From the NCBI GenBank assembly GCA_963678485.1, contig OY782882.1, positions 4,340,001 to 4,404,000 on the forward strand: DNA of 64,000 nucleotides, written 5' to 3'. Below the pieces are notes generated by a model. That model had not been told where the DNA came from. It ran no database searches and saw only the letters and a program-made list of their open reading frames with translations. This DNA comes from CALGYY01 sp963678485 (GTDB lineage Bacteria > Bacteroidota > Bacteroidia > Bacteroidales > CAIWKO01). Both the position numbers and the translations under genes were made by a program. Of the stretch, positions 54,901-62,510 are shown piece after piece (positions within the stretch are counted from its first letter, which is position 1; every line of letters begins with the position of its first letter).

Positions 54901-57900
54901 TCCCGGAGTGCTGGCTGATAGATCAATCACGCCAGTCGAAGTGCTGACAAAGACCAATCCTGCAGTGGAGCTGAATACGCCTGCACTGGCACCTGCGCCA
55001 AAGGTAGGAGCGGGATCAGCATCATAGAGGCAGTATGGACCGCCATAAGATATGGTAGCAACCGGGGCATTGGTGATGTTCACCGTGGCCGTGCTACTCG
55101 AAGGACAAGTACCGCTGGTGTTGAAGGTCACGGTATAGATGCCCAGCGAACTGGCGCTAACGTCAATCAAACCGGTGGTGGTGTTGAGGAATACAATGCC
55201 TGCAGGGGTAGCAGAGAAGGTACCGCTGGCACCACCCGTAATGGTTGCAGGGGTGTCGGTTCCAGTAATACACAAAGTAGATGGTGTGTAGCTGAAGGCA
55301 GGATTATCTGTTGGGTTAACTGTAATGGTATAGGTAGATGGAGTTCCTGTACAACCATTCGCAGAAGGTGTCACAGTAATCGTGGAAACAACAGGAGTAC
55401 TTCCAGCGTTGACGGCGGTAAATCCTGGAATGTTGCCTGAGCCGCTGGCTGCCAAACCGATGGTCGTATTGTTATTGGTCCATGCGAAGGTTGCACCCGG
55501 TGTTGTGCTTGTGAAGTTAGCTGCGGCAACTGCACCATTGTTACAGACAATGATGTTTGCTGGAACGGTAACTGTAGGTATTGGATTCACAGTCACTGTT
55601 ACAGTTGCAGTACCAGTACATCCGGCTGCTGTTCCAGTTACTGTATAGGTTGTGGTCGCTCCAGGTGTTACAGAAACAGGGGTTCCTGATAATGACCCTG
55701 GCATCCATGCGTAGGTGGTACCAGCAACAGTACTTGTTGCACTCAACGATGAGGCGGTGCCATTACATACAGTGGCAGGTGTCGCGGTTGGTGTTACCAC
55801 AGGATTTGGATTTACCGTTACGGCAACTGTTGCAGAACCGGTGCATCCGGATGCTGTTCCAGTTACTGTATATGTTGTGGTTGCTCCCGGTGTAACACTG
55901 ACAGGAGTTCCTGATAATGATCCCGGCATCCAAGCGTAGGTGGTTCCAGCTACGGTGCTCGTCGCGCTAAGCGAAGAAGAAGCACCAGCGCAAAGTGTAG
56001 CAGGAGTTGCGGTTGGTGTTACTACAGGATTTGGATTCACAGTTACAGCAACAGTAGCTGTACCAGTACATCCGGCAGCTGTTCCAGTTACTGTATATGT
56101 TGTTGTAGCTCCCGGAGTAACACTGACAGGTGTTCCTGATAATGAACCCGGCATCCATGCGTAGGTGGTTCCAGCTACAGTGCTCGTTGCGCTAAGCGAA
56201 GAAGAAGCTCCAGCGCAAAGTGTAGCAGGTGTAGCAGTTGGTGTTACCACAGGATTTGGATTCACTGTTACAGCAACAGTTGCAGTACCAGTACATCCGG
56301 CTGCTGTTCCAGTAACAGTATAGGTTGTTGTAGCTCCCGGTGTAACACTAACAGGTGTTCCTGATAATGAACCCGGCATCCATGCGTAGGTGGTGCCAGC
56401 TACAGTACTGGTCGCGCTAAGCGAAGAAGAAGCACCAGCACAAAGAGTCGCAGGTGTGGCGGTTGGTGTCACTACAGGATTTGGATTTACAGTAACAGCC
56501 ACAGTTGCAGATCCAGTACATCCGGCTGCTGTTCCAGTTACCGTATATGTCGTTGTTGCTCCAGGTGTAATACTGACAGGTGTTCCAGACAATGAACCCG
56601 GCATCCAAGCGTAAGTGGTTCCAGCTACAGTGCTCGTTGCGCTAAGCGAAGAAGAAGCTCCGGCGCAAAGTGTGGCAGGGGTAGCGGTTGGTGTTACCAC
56701 AGGATTTGGATTCACAGTTATGGTAACACTAGCAGAACCGGTGCAACCAAGCGATGTTCCTGTAACAGAATAGGTGGTTGTTGATATTGGGCTTACCACT
56801 AATGGGTTTGCAGTACCCAGACTACCACTCCAGTTGTAGGATGTTGCTCCACTGGCAGCCAGTGATGATGATGCGCCAACACATATAGTCGCAGGTGTTG
56901 GGACGATAGACACTGAAAGGTTTGGATTAACATTTACAGTCACGGATGCAGATCCTGTACATCCTAATGAAGTACCAGTAACAGTATAGGTGGTAGTGCT
57001 TAAAGGACTTACCACTAGTGGATTTGCAGTTCCCAGTCCACCGCTCCAGTTGTATGTAGTTGCACCACTTGCAGCCAGTGATGATGAGGCCCCGGCACAA
57101 ATGGTTCCCGGTGTTGGTACAATTGATACCACCGGCAATGGATTTACCGTTACCGCCACAGTTGCAGAACCGGTACATCCGGCTGCTGTTCCAGTTACAG
57201 TATAGGTTGTTGTAGCTCCCGGTGTAACAGTAACAGGTGTTCCTGATAATGAACCCGGCATCCATGCATAGGTGGTTCCAGCTACAGTGCTCGTTGCGCT
57301 AAGCGAAGAAGAAGCACCAGCGCAAAGAGTCGCAGGTGTTGCAGTCGGTGTAACTACAGGATTTGGATTTACAGTAACAGCCACAGTTGCAGATCCAGTA
57401 CATCCGGCTGCAGTTCCAGTTACCGTATATGTCGTTGTTGCTCCAGGTGTAATACTGACAGGTGTTCCTGATAATGAACCTGGCATCCAAGCGTAGGTGG
57501 TACCTGCTACAGAACTTGTCGCACTAAGCGAAGAAGAAGCTCCAGCGCAAAGTGTTGCGGGAGTAGCAGTCGGTGTAATAACAGGGTTGGGCTTTATAGT
57601 AACAGTCACGGTGGCAGAACCTGTACATCCGGCTGCTGTTCCTGTTACGGTATATGTTGTTGTTGCTCCCGGTGTAACAGTAACAGGTGTTCCTGATAAT
57701 GAACCCGGCATCCATGCATAGGTGGTTCCAGCTACAGTGCTCGTTGCGCTAAGCGAAGAAGAAGCACCAGCGCAAAGAGTCGCAGGTGTTGCAGTCGGTG
57801 TAACTACAGGATTTGGATTTACAGTAACAGCCACAGTTGCAGATCCAGTACATCCGGCTGCAGTTCCAGTTACCGTATATGTCGTTGTTGCTCCAGGTGT

Positions 57901-60900
57901 AATACTGACAGGTGTTCCTGATAATGAACCCGGCATCCAAGCGTAAGTGGTTCCAGCTACAGTGCTCGTCGCGCTAAGCGAAGAAGAAGCCCCGGCGCAA
58001 AGAGTGGCAGGTGTGGCGGTTGGTGTTACCACAGGATTTGGATTTACAGTAACAGTCACAGTTGCAGAACCGGTACATCCGGCTGCTGTTCCAGTTACAG
58101 TATAGGTTGTTGTAGCTCCCGGTGTAACAGTAACAGGTGTTCCTGATAATGAACCCGGCATCCATGCATAGGTGGTTCCAGCTACAGTGCTCGTTGCGCT
58201 AAGCGAAGAAGAAGCACCAGCGCAAAGAGTCGCAGGTGTTGCAGTCGGTGTAACTACAGGATTTGGATTTACAGTAACAGCCACAGTTGCAGATCCAGTA
58301 CATCCGGCTGCAGTTCCAGTTACCGTATATGTCGTTGTTGCTCCAGGTGTAATACTGACAGGTGTTCCTGATAATGAACCTGGCATCCAAGCGTAGGTGG
58401 TACCTGCTACAGAACTTGTCGCACTAAGCGAAGAAGAAGCTCCAGCGCAAAGTGTTGCGGGAGTAGCAGTCGGTGTAATAACAGGGTTGGGCTTTATAGT
58501 AACAGTCACGGTGGCAGAACCTGTACATCCGGCTGCTGTTCCTGTTACGGTATATGTTGTTGTTGCTCCCGGAGTAACAGAAACAGGTGTTCCTGATAAT
58601 GATCCCGGCATCCATGCATAAGTGGTTCCAGCTACAGTGCTCGTCGCGCTAAGTGATGAAGAAGCACCGGCGCAAATTGAGGCAGGGGTAGCTGTTGGTG
58701 TAACAACAGGTAAAGGATTAACTGTTACAGCAACGGTAGCAGAGCCGGTACATCCGGCTGCTGTTCCAGTAACAGTATATGTTGTTGTAGCTCCAGGAGT
58801 AACTGAAACGGGTGTTCCTGATAATGAACCGGGCATCCATGCGTAGGTGGTTCCAGCTACAGTGCTTGTCGCGCTAAGTGATGAAGAAGCGCCAGCGCAG
58901 ATAGTGGCAGGAGTTGCGGTGGGTGTTACCACAGGATTTGGATTAATTGTAACTGTTACTGTTGCTGAACCGGTACAACCAGCAGCTGTTCCTGTAACAG
59001 TATATGTTGTTGTTGCACCCGGTGTAACAGAAACAGGTGTTCCGGATAATGACCCTGGCATCCATGCGTAGGTGGTTCCTGCTACAGAGCTTGTCGCACT
59101 GAGAGAAGATGATGCTCCAAGGCAAATGGCGGCAGGTGTCGCTGTTGGTGTGACCACAGGATTTGGGTTAACCGTTACAGCCACAGTTGCAGATCCAGTA
59201 CAACCAGCGGCAGTTCCAGTTACAGTATAGGTTGTTGTAGCTCCCGGAGTAACTGAAACGGGTGTTCCTGATAATGAACCGGGCATCCATGCGTATGTGG
59301 TTCCTGCCACAGTGCTTGTCGCACTAAGCGAAGAAGAGGTTCCTGCACAAATGGTTGCGGGTGTTGCTGTTGGTGTAATAACGGGGTTGGGTTTTATAGT
59401 AACTGTCACTGTGGCAGAACCGGTACATCCGACCGCTGTTCCAGTGACAGTGTATGTTGTAGTTGCTCCGGGTGTCACCGAAACCGGTGTTCCTGATAAT
59501 GACCCCGGCATCCAGGCATAGGTGGTTCCTGCAATTGAACTTGTTGCACTGAGCGACGATGAAGCCCCTGCGCAAATTGCCGCAGGAGTAGCAGTTGGTG
59601 TGATTACGGGATTGGCCTTTACTGTTGCTGCCACAGTTGCAGAGCCTGTACAGCCTCCACCAAGGGTGACGGTGACAGTATACGTGCCGGTGGCTGCAGG
59701 AGTAGCTGCAGCAATGGTCGGATTTTGAACTGCACTTGTGAAACCGTTAGGACCTGTCCAGCTATAGGCAGTTCCGCCGTTTGGAGTGGAGGTTAGATTT
59801 AAGGCCGTTCCTGCACATATAGGACCATTACTAGCTGCAGTAACAGCAGCTGTTGCGTTAACCACAACGCTTGTTTGGGCAGTTCCTGTGCAGCTTGCAT
59901 TCGTCACTGTAACAGTGTAGTTTCCTGTGGCAGCAGCAGTGACAGATGCGATACTTGGGTTTTGACTTGTACTTGTAAATCCATTTGGTCCCGACCAGCT
60001 ATAGCTTGTTGCCGCTGCGGGAGTGGAGGTAAGGTTAAGCGTTTGTCCAGGGCACAATGGGCCATTGTTACTGGCGGTTGGGGTTATTCCGTTTACGGTA
60101 ACAGTAACTGCATCAGTGTTTACTCCCGGACAAAGAGGGTTTCCTCCAGTGGCTGAAAGCGTATAGGTAGTGGTGGTTGCCGGAGATGCAATTGGATTTG
60201 CAATATTCGGGTTGGACAGTCCAGTAGTTGGTGTCCAAGAATATGAAGTTCCACCTGAACCATTTAGAGTAGTGCTTGCGCCACCACAAATACTTACATC
60301 GTTACCGGCATCAACAGTGAATACACCGGAATTGGCAGAAATAATAAAATCACAATCATCACCTGCCCAGCCATCAATCATTAAATAATAAGTTTGTCCA
60401 ATTGTGAGGCCTGTGGCGGTAATCGTTCCATTCTGCATCACCCCAGGATTCCAACAGTTAGAGTAGGAAACAAAAGTGTTGCAATCGCTGGTTCCATAAA
60501 CTTCCATTTGGATACCCCAATTGTCAGTACAATTACTGACGAAAATATTTAAAGTTGCTGAAGTTGCGTCAGCAACAAATGTGAGCCATGAATTATTGTC
60601 AATCGAACCACAGAATAATGTTGAAAGGTTACCCGGTGCATCAACAGTGTAGGTGGTGCTGGTGTTTCCACAGAAACCATTAAGGTTACAAATGCTAGTT
60701 GGTGCGCTGCAATTATCGGCTGCAGCTGGATTAGTTGCACAACCCGGTAATACGGGACAAGCAGAACAGGGACCACCACAGTCAACTCCAGTTTCACCCT
60801 GGTTTTGTATTCCATCAGAGCATGTGGGTACGGGCGAATAAACACACATCCCAAAAGTACCGAATACATCTCCACCATATTCCCAAAAACGAATATATAC

Positions 60901-61698
60901 CGTTGATCCAGGCGTGAGTCCACCACGATTAATCATTGGCATTAACCCATTTCCGCTATCATCATCATCGCATTCAATGAGCGTCAATGATCCGCATGTC
61001 CCTGAATAAATTGCCATTCCACCATCGGTAATACCTCCTGTTTGTGTGTCAAAAATCAACTGACCAGAGGCTGGTACAACCACCGAAAACCAAATATCAG
61101 CGCCCAGACTTGAGCATCCCGGAGCAGGAGCACCTGAAGAAGCGGTAGCACCGGTATTTGTATAGTTTGTGTAACTGCAACTTGTCCCAGGAGTAATTGA
61201 TGTTGCTGTAGCACATTCATCATTGGTGGCAGGTGGAATAGGAGCAGAAATACTCAAATCGAATGCAGAACAATTGGGTGTTGGCCATGTATCGATAATA
61301 AGATAATAGGTTCCTGCAGCAGCAAAATTATACGAGCCACTGGCGACTGTTCCACTGCTACTGACCGCATTTGCCAAACAACTAGCCGCGGTGGTACAGC
61401 TTCCATTGGCTTTTAAAAACCAACCAATATAACTTCCGCCACCAGTTGCAGTAACCGTAATTGAATAATTTCCGGCAGCTGGAATATTAAGTTGATAAAC
61501 AATATCTTCGCCAGCGCCATAGGACCCCGCGCATTGCACCCCATAGTCATTTACTTTACCGCAAGTCGTATTACTTGATGTGTGAGGAAATGCACTGATA
61601 ACAATAGGCGATGCGCAAGTGTTACCTTGGGAAAAACCTTGGGTGTTAAATGCTAAAATTGCAATTAGGATAAATATGTAATTAATAAATCTTTTCAT
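51988..61698 (-). CDS. Giant T9SS type B surface adhesin with about 75-residue tandem repeats
   Basis: The protein has 3236 residues. A signal peptide (MKRFINYIFILIAILAFNTQGFSQ) is followed by two PPC-like domains, a calcium-type Cys loop (CSDGIQNQGETGVDCGG, about residue 290) and another PPC-like domain. Two Ig-like units lead to an array of 18 units of about 75 residues (about 695-2040), each with TPTATPA..CAG.SSSLSATS and a closing TVTGTAAGCTGSATV. Two of the 18 (units 12 and 13, SIVPTP-type) are shorter and divergent. Then come six 90-residue units (VPANI.VCNNA...FAWTN), two Ig-like units, two PKD domains (WNWNFGD) and a type B (gliding-motility-associated) sorting domain: WVPNAFSPNEDLVNDYF, FDRWGKTL, WDGKDYNTGKMQEDGVYTY. 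The role is adhesion or motility, by inference. Confidence 0.92.
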   Translation of the reverse strand: MKRFINYIFILIAILAFNTQGFSQGNTCASPIVISAFPHTSSNTTCGKVNDYGVQCAGSYGAGEDIVYQLNIPAAGNYSITVTATGGGSYIGWFLKANGSCTTAASCLANAVSSSGTVASGSYNFAAAGTYYLIIDTWPTPNCSAFDLSISAPIPPATNDECATATSITPGTSCSYTNYTNTGATASSGAPAPGCSSLGADIWFSVVVPASGQLIFDTQTGGITDGGMAIYSGTCGSLTLIECDDDDSGNGLMPMINRGGLTPGSTVYIRFWEYGGDVFGTFGMCVYSPVPTCSDGIQNQGETGVDCGGPCSACPVLPGCATNPAAADNCSAPTSICNLNGFCGNTSTTYTVDAPGNLSTLFCGSIDNNSWLTFVADATSATLNIFVSNCTDNWGIQMEVYGTSDCNTFVSYSNCWNPGVMQNGTITATGLTIGQTYYLMIDGWAGDDCDFIISANSGVFTVDAGNDVSICGGASTTLNGSGGTSYSWTPTTGLSNPNIANPIASPATTTTYTLSATGGNPLCPGVNTDAVTVTVNGITPTASNNGPLCPGQTLNLTSTPAAATSYSWSGPNGFTSTSQNPSIASVTAAATGNYTVTVTNASCTGTAQTSVVVNATAAVTAASNGPICAGTALNLTSTPNGGTAYSWTGPNGFTSAVQNPTIAAATPAATGTYTVTVTLGGGCTGSATVAATVKANPVITPTATPAAICAGASSSLSATSSIAGTTYAWMPGSLSGTPVSVTPGATTTYTVTGTAVGCTGSATVTVTIKPNPVITPTATPATICAGTSSSLSATSTVAGTTYAWMPGSLSGTPVSVTPGATTTYTVTGTAAGCTGSATVAVTVNPNPVVTPTATPAAICLGASSSLSATSSVAGTTYAWMPGSLSGTPVSVTPGATTTYTVTGTAAGCTGSATVTVTINPNPVVTPTATPATICAGASSSLSATSTVAGTTYAWMPGSLSGTPVSVTPGATTTYTVTGTAAGCTGSATVAVTVNPLPVVTPTATPASICAGASSSLSATSTVAGTTYAWMPGSLSGTPVSVTPGATTTYTVTGTAAGCTGSATVTVTIKPNPVITPTATPATLCAGASSSLSATSSVAGTTYAWMPGSLSGTPVSITPGATTTYTVTGTAAGCTGSATVAVTVNPNPVVTPTATPATLCAGASSSLSATSTVAGTTYAWMPGSLSGTPVTVTPGATTTYTVTGTAAGCTGSATVTVTVNPNPVVTPTATPATLCAGASSSLSATSTVAGTTYAWMPGSLSGTPVSITPGATTTYTVTGTAAGCTGSATVAVTVNPNPVVTPTATPATLCAGASSSLSATSTVAGTTYAWMPGSLSGTPVTVTPGATTTYTVTGTAAGCTGSATVTVTIKPNPVITPTATPATLCAGASSSLSATSSVAGTTYAWMPGSLSGTPVSITPGATTTYTVTGTAAGCTGSATVAVTVNPNPVVTPTATPATLCAGASSSLSATSTVAGTTYAWMPGSLSGTPVTVTPGATTTYTVTGTAAGCTGSATVAVTVNPLPVVSIVPTPGTICAGASSSLAASGATTYNWSGGLGTANPLVVSPLSTTTYTVTGTSLGCTGSASVTVNVNPNLSVSIVPTPATICVGASSSLAASGATSYNWSGSLGTANPLVVSPISTTTYSVTGTSLGCTGSASVTITVNPNPVVTPTATPATLCAGASSSLSATSTVAGTTYAWMPGSLSGTPVSITPGATTTYTVTGTAAGCTGSATVAVTVNPNPVVTPTATPATLCAGASSSLSATSTVAGTTYAWMPGSLSGTPVSVTPGATTTYTVTGTAAGCTGTATVAVTVNPNPVVTPTATPATLCAGASSSLSATSTVAGTTYAWMPGSLSGTPVSVTPGATTTYTVTGTAAGCTGTATVAVTVNPNPVVTPTATPATLCAGASSSLSATSTVAGTTYAWMPGSLSGTPVSVTPGATTTYTVTGTASGCTGSATVAVTVNPNPVVTPTATPATVCNGTASSLSATSTVAGTTYAWMPGSLSGTPVSVTPGATTTYTVTGTAAGCTGTATVTVTVNPIPTVTVPANIIVCNNGAVAAANFTSTTPGATFAWTNNNTTIGLAASGSGNIPGFTAVNAGSTPVVSTITVTPSANGCTGTPSTYTITVNPTDNPAFSYTPSTLCITGTDTPATITGGASGTFSATPAGIVFLNTTTGLIDVSASSLGIYTVTFNTSGTCPSSSTATVNITNAPVATISYGGPYCLYDADPAPTFGAGASAGVFSSTAGLVFVSTSTGVIDLSASTPGTYTITNSIAAAGGCAATSATATVVINPTPTVSVPAAFAVCNGATVAAAAISGTPAGVTFAWTNSNPAIGLAASGTGGVPGFTATNTGTAPITATITVTPSANGCTGTAQSYVITVNPTPTVSVPANITVCNNAAVAATNFTSPTSGASFAWTNSNTSIGIGASGVGNIAGFNAVNTSSSPVTATITVTPTANGCAGTASTYTITVNPTPVVTVPANIIVCNNAAVAATSFTSTTAGATFTWTNSNTAIGLAASGSGNIAGFNATNSGTTPINATITVTPSANGCTGTPSSYTITVNPTPSVSVPANITVCNNATVPASVYSSPTLGATLAWTNTNTAIGLGASGTGSITSFTATNTGSAPITATITVTPSANGCAGTPSSYTITVNPSPAVTVPANVSLCTGATVAALNFTSTTAGASFAWTNSNASIGLAASGTGNIPSFTATNNGASPVVATITVTPSANGCTGTASSFTITVNPRPQLSFPALTAICVNAPSMTLNTATPAGGVYSGTGVSGGSFNPAVSGAGTFVLTYNYTDVNGCTNSTTQNMTVNAQPTVTVTPSNPTICVGTSVPLTASGASTYVWSPSTGLSGTTGNMVNASPLTTTTYVVTGTANGCTNTANTTVNVYTSIPITVTPATSSICPGDGTQLTASGGATYVWTPATGLSSTTGATVTASPSTTTVYNVVGSDLSGCTGSANAVVAINPLANIGFMATPKHGCAPLMVDFLFVPGSGIMDNSWLWNFGDNNATSTDSATTYLYTDNGTYAVTLTAQTIDGCNVSASDTIEVYEVPVADFIAHPDVITTDNPTVNFVDQSTNASTWNWNFGDPASDELNTSSLQNTSHTYTIAGEYTVLLTVDNEHDCSDTASKTVTVHDAFAFWVPNAFSPNEDLVNDYFMPQGVGYIENTFVMRIFDRWGKTLLYTEDINKGWDGKDYNTGKMQEDGVYTYHILITDQSNHEHEYIGSVMLLK
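55583..59615 (-). repeat. Tandem array of 18 coding repeat units, period 225 bp
   Basis: The array in the adhesin gene consists of 16 units of 225 bp and two variant units of about 210 bp (near 56720-57140) that divide it into 11 and five units, counted from the 5' end of the gene. Unit ends show alternating classes (PVSI, PVTV, PVSV variants), which implies expansion by multi-unit duplication. Confidence 0.93.
57157..57672 (-). repeat. 516-bp exact duplicate of 58057-58572 within the array
   Basis: Comparing lines at a 900-base offset shows no mismatch between 57157-57672 and 58057-58572. A 266-bp part (57215-57480) is also identical to 57665-57930, a 450-base offset, so that part occurs three times. 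Flanking units differ at many silent sites. Confidence 0.92.
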
Positions 61699-61773
61699 AT
61701 GTTTTATTTTACCATTAAATTCGTTAGGATTTTATTTCTCTAATAAAGATTGAGCAATTCTCGCGTTCAATAA

Positions 61774-62142
61774 TTAAGATTTTTCTACCGTATCTAATAG
61801 CTCTGCAACAATCTTTCTCCCAATTTTCCGTGTGCTTGACGAGATGGTTTCCTTTATCTTTCCTGCATTTTCGGGAAGTAAGGTCTCTACAATACAAGTT
61901 CCTGATTCAAAAGAAGTAACTGCACTGGTAACAAAACCAGACTTCATCAAGGTTTCAGTAATAATTTTTGCATCCTCCTCTGAATTCATTCCGGTTATTT
62001 TATAGGTTAAAACATAAGTCTTCTGTAGAGTGCTGTTGAAGCTAATAAAACGATCGGTATTCCAATCATTTGCAATTGTATATTCACTATGGAATACTGA
62101 CAGAGACATAAAAAATCCAACAAAAAGTGCTAACTTTTTCAT
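61774..62142 (-). CDS. Small secreted HMA-like protein without metal motif
   Basis: The 122-residue product (start ATG 62142; an ATG nine bases earlier is also in frame) has a signal peptide of about 25 residues (MKKLALFVGFFMSLSVFHSEYTIA). Residues 45-90, VLTYKITGMNSEEDAKIITETLMKSGFVTSAV, follow the beta-alpha-beta pattern of heavy-metal-associated (HMA) domains, including the TGM that normally precedes CxxC. Here the cysteine pair is missing (TGMNSEED), so it cannot bind metal in the usual way. The single Cys in GTCIVETL is near the third strand. It lies 75 bases upstream of the adhesin gene on the same strand and may be co-transcribed with it. Function is unknown; similar metal-free HMA-like proteins are common in the phylum. 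Confidence 0.65.
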   Translation of the reverse strand: MKKLALFVGFFMSLSVFHSEYTIANDWNTDRFISFNSTLQKTYVLTYKITGMNSEEDAKIITETLMKSGFVTSAVTSFESGTCIVETLLPENAGKIKETISSSTRKIGRKIVAELLDTVEKS

Positions 62143-62510
62143 ATAGTACATATTAAATGATTTGCTAAGAATTGGGGGGAGAATGGCCAGAACCCGGATT
62201 GGGTTTTATGTGAAAAGAGCATTACTTGCAGAAATACAGCACTATAACAAATACACATTCTGGTTTAGTTTCTTTTTCGGGACAAAAGTAGTATTTATTA
62301 ATTTAACAATAAAACTACGATAGCAATCTCAAATCCCGATACACATTAATAAATACAAAACCGATCAAATTGCTGCAATGTTCGAATTACGAAAACAGTT
62401 GAAGGAGATGAATATAGCGTATCAGCAGATGAAATCTGAATAACTGACGTTCAAAATAAAAAAATGGTTGCTTAATTCTTCAATAATTTATACTTGTTCA
62501 GTATAAATTT
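62143..62510. other. Gene-free spacer with the promoter of the minus-strand group
   Basis: This 368-base gap holds the promoter described at 62283-62309 and otherwise AT-rich sequence. A short open frame at 62378-62443 on the plus strand is considered and rejected. Confidence 0.6.
62283..62309 (-). promoter_or_regulatory. Bacteroidota-type promoter of the HMA-like/adhesin group
   Basis: On the minus strand TTG (62309-62307) and TACTTTTG (62290-62283) are separated by 16 bases. Transcription would begin near 62276, leaving a leader of about 130 bases before the ATG at 62142. Confidence 0.6.

Noticed and set aside
55583..59615. Regular repeats considered as a CRISPR array
   Set aside because: The period is 225 bases, repeats are contiguous without unique spacers, and the reading frame runs through the whole array.
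62378..62443. Short plus-strand frame of 21 residues starting MFELRKQLKEMN
   Set aside because: It is plausible as a coiled-coil peptide or gene remnant, but there is no promoter, no conserved motif and no upstream coding frame beyond about 40 codons.
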